The notes beneath the pieces are model-generated. The model saw nothing but the letters and a program-made list of their open reading frames with translations, was not told the origin of the DNA and made no database searches. DNA of 5,557 bases from Campylobacteraceae bacterium (GTDB taxonomy: Bacteria > Campylobacterota > Campylobacteria > Campylobacterales > Campylobacteraceae). The DNA is taken from contig JAITNC010000052.1 in assembly GCA_031290675.1 (NCBI GenBank), forward strand, positions 1 to 5,557, read 5' to 3'. Positions 4,761-5,557 of the stretch are shown piece by piece. Both the position numbers and the translations under genes were made by a program. Every line of letters starts with the position of its first letter. Position 1 is the first letter of the stretch.

Positions 4761-5557
4761 ATGCAAGAATCACAACAACTTTTTTATCTAGGCAGGGATG
4801 ATGAGGGGATGGAGATCCTGTACAAAAACAAAGACCTGACTACGCATGCACTTATCGTCGGCATGACGGGCAGCGGTAAAACGGGGCTTGGCGTTGGATT
4901 GATAGAAGAAGCCACGATAGACAATATACCCTCCATAGTTATAGACCCGAAAGGCGATATGGGAAATCTTTTGCTGGCATTTCCAAACCTCTCAAAAGAG
5001 GAGTTTAAGCCATGGATAGACGCTGATGAGGCAGCAAATAGAAACCAGAGTATAGACGAAGCGGCTGACGAGACGGCGAGAGTGTGGAACGACGGATTGA
5101 TAGCGTGGGACGAGGACAAAGGGCGCGTGGAGATGTTCAAAAAAGCCGCACGCTTTACTATCTACACGCCGGCAGCATCGCACGGGGTTGGCGTAAATAT
5201 ATTGAGCTCCTTCAAAGTCCCCACAAAAGAGGTCTTGGATGACGCCGATACGCTAAATATGATCGTCGCCTCCTCTGCTGCAAATATATTAAACCTTATC
5301 GGCATCAACGCCGATCCGCTATCGAGCAAAGAGCATATCCTCATCTCAACTATATTTTTACACTACTACAAAAACGGCAAAGATGTCAGCCTTGAGGAAC
5401 TTATGAGCGCTTTGGTAACGCCGCCTTTTGACAAAATCGGAATATTTTCGCTTGAGACATTTTTCTCCAAAGACAAGCGCATGGATTTGGCTATGAAGCT
5501 GAACGCCATCATCGCAAGCCCGTCATTTGCCTTGTGGCTTGAGGGCGAGAGTATGGA
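4761..5557 (+). CDS. HerA/DUF87-type P-loop ATPase, N-terminal part (3' end outside window)
   Basis: An ATG at 4761 with AAGGGAGAGA at 4744-4753 opens a frame that runs off the window, giving 265 residues of a protein that in its family is often several hundred residues long. The Walker A motif GMTGSGKT is at residues 34-41. The HerA/VirB4-like strand VIDPKGDMGNLLL is at 60-72, with PWIDADEA (84-91) and FTIYTPAASHGVGVNILSSF (132-151) after it. These blocks match an uncharacterised bacterial family of HerA-like ATPases annotated as ATP-binding or DUF87 proteins. The later Walker B and arginine-finger regions are outside the window. By family, it probably forms a ring that moves DNA or protein, but no role is established. 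It starts 20 bases after the DpnI-like relic in the same direction and has a much higher GC content (60 of 120 bases in 4801-4920). Confidence 0.88.
   Translation, partial: MQESQQLFYLGRDDEGMEILYKNKDLTTHALIVGMTGSGKTGLGVGLIEEATIDNIPSIVIDPKGDMGNLLLAFPNLSKEEFKPWIDADEAANRNQSIDEAADETARVWNDGLIAWDEDKGRVEMFKKAARFTIYTPAASHGVGVNILSSFKVPTKEVLDDADTLNMIVASSAANILNLIGINADPLSSKEHILISTIFLHYYKNGKDVSLEELMSALVTPPFDKIGIFSLETFFSKDKRMDLAMKLNAIIASPSFALWLEGESM

Noticed and set aside
4784..5140. - strand frame antisense to the ATPase
   Set aside because: The + strand has Walker A and DPKGD motifs with a good ribosome site; the antisense frame is Ser-rich with no motifs.

Overview
The window looks like a chromosomal segment of a Campylobacterota (epsilonproteobacterial) organism. 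This is inferred from the chorismate synthase tail, the AmiS/UreI-family channel, the TATAAT promoters that mostly lack a clear -35 box, and the moderately AT-rich base composition. I cannot fix the genus from sequence alone. The window opens inside one gene (aroC, 3' end) and closes inside another (a HerA/DUF87-type ATPase, 5' end).

Layout from left to right. The aroC tail (1-291) is followed by about 560 bases with no gene, filled with three kinds of repeat: a ~144-bp imperfect palindrome (299-442), a double hairpin (450-495), and a cluster of short dispersed-repeat units of the GTCATTGYGAGG / GGATTGCCACG type (529-774). Next comes an AT-rich block on the + strand: a DUF4328 membrane protein (856-1503), a small lipoprotein behind a strong sigma70-type promoter (1722-2060), and a possible 27-residue peptide (2083-2166). 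A second cluster of the same dispersed repeats follows (2223-2387) and contains a run of ten G. After it come an AmiS/UreI-family amide or urea channel (2512-3024) and, convergent on the - strand, a tightly packed pair: nitroreductase (4242-3604), then rnhB for RNase HII (3598-3053). A divergent intergenic region separates these from a + strand reading frame (4366-4740), recognisable as a DpnI-family restriction endonuclease that has lost two internal segments, including the catalytic core. Twenty bases later starts the HerA/DUF87-type ATPase (4761 to the window end).

The genes do not form one pathway. The housekeeping genes (aroC, rnhB, nitroreductase) and the channel and ATPase genes are richer in GC; about 48-50% was hand-counted in parts of the channel and ATPase genes. 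The DUF4328 gene (about 38% in a counted part) and especially the DpnI-like relic (about 31%) are AT-richer, as expected for accessory DNA. The DUF4328/lipoprotein block lies between two clusters of same-orientation repeats. The most notable item is the DpnI-like frame, which stays open across two large deletions that remove the nuclease active site.
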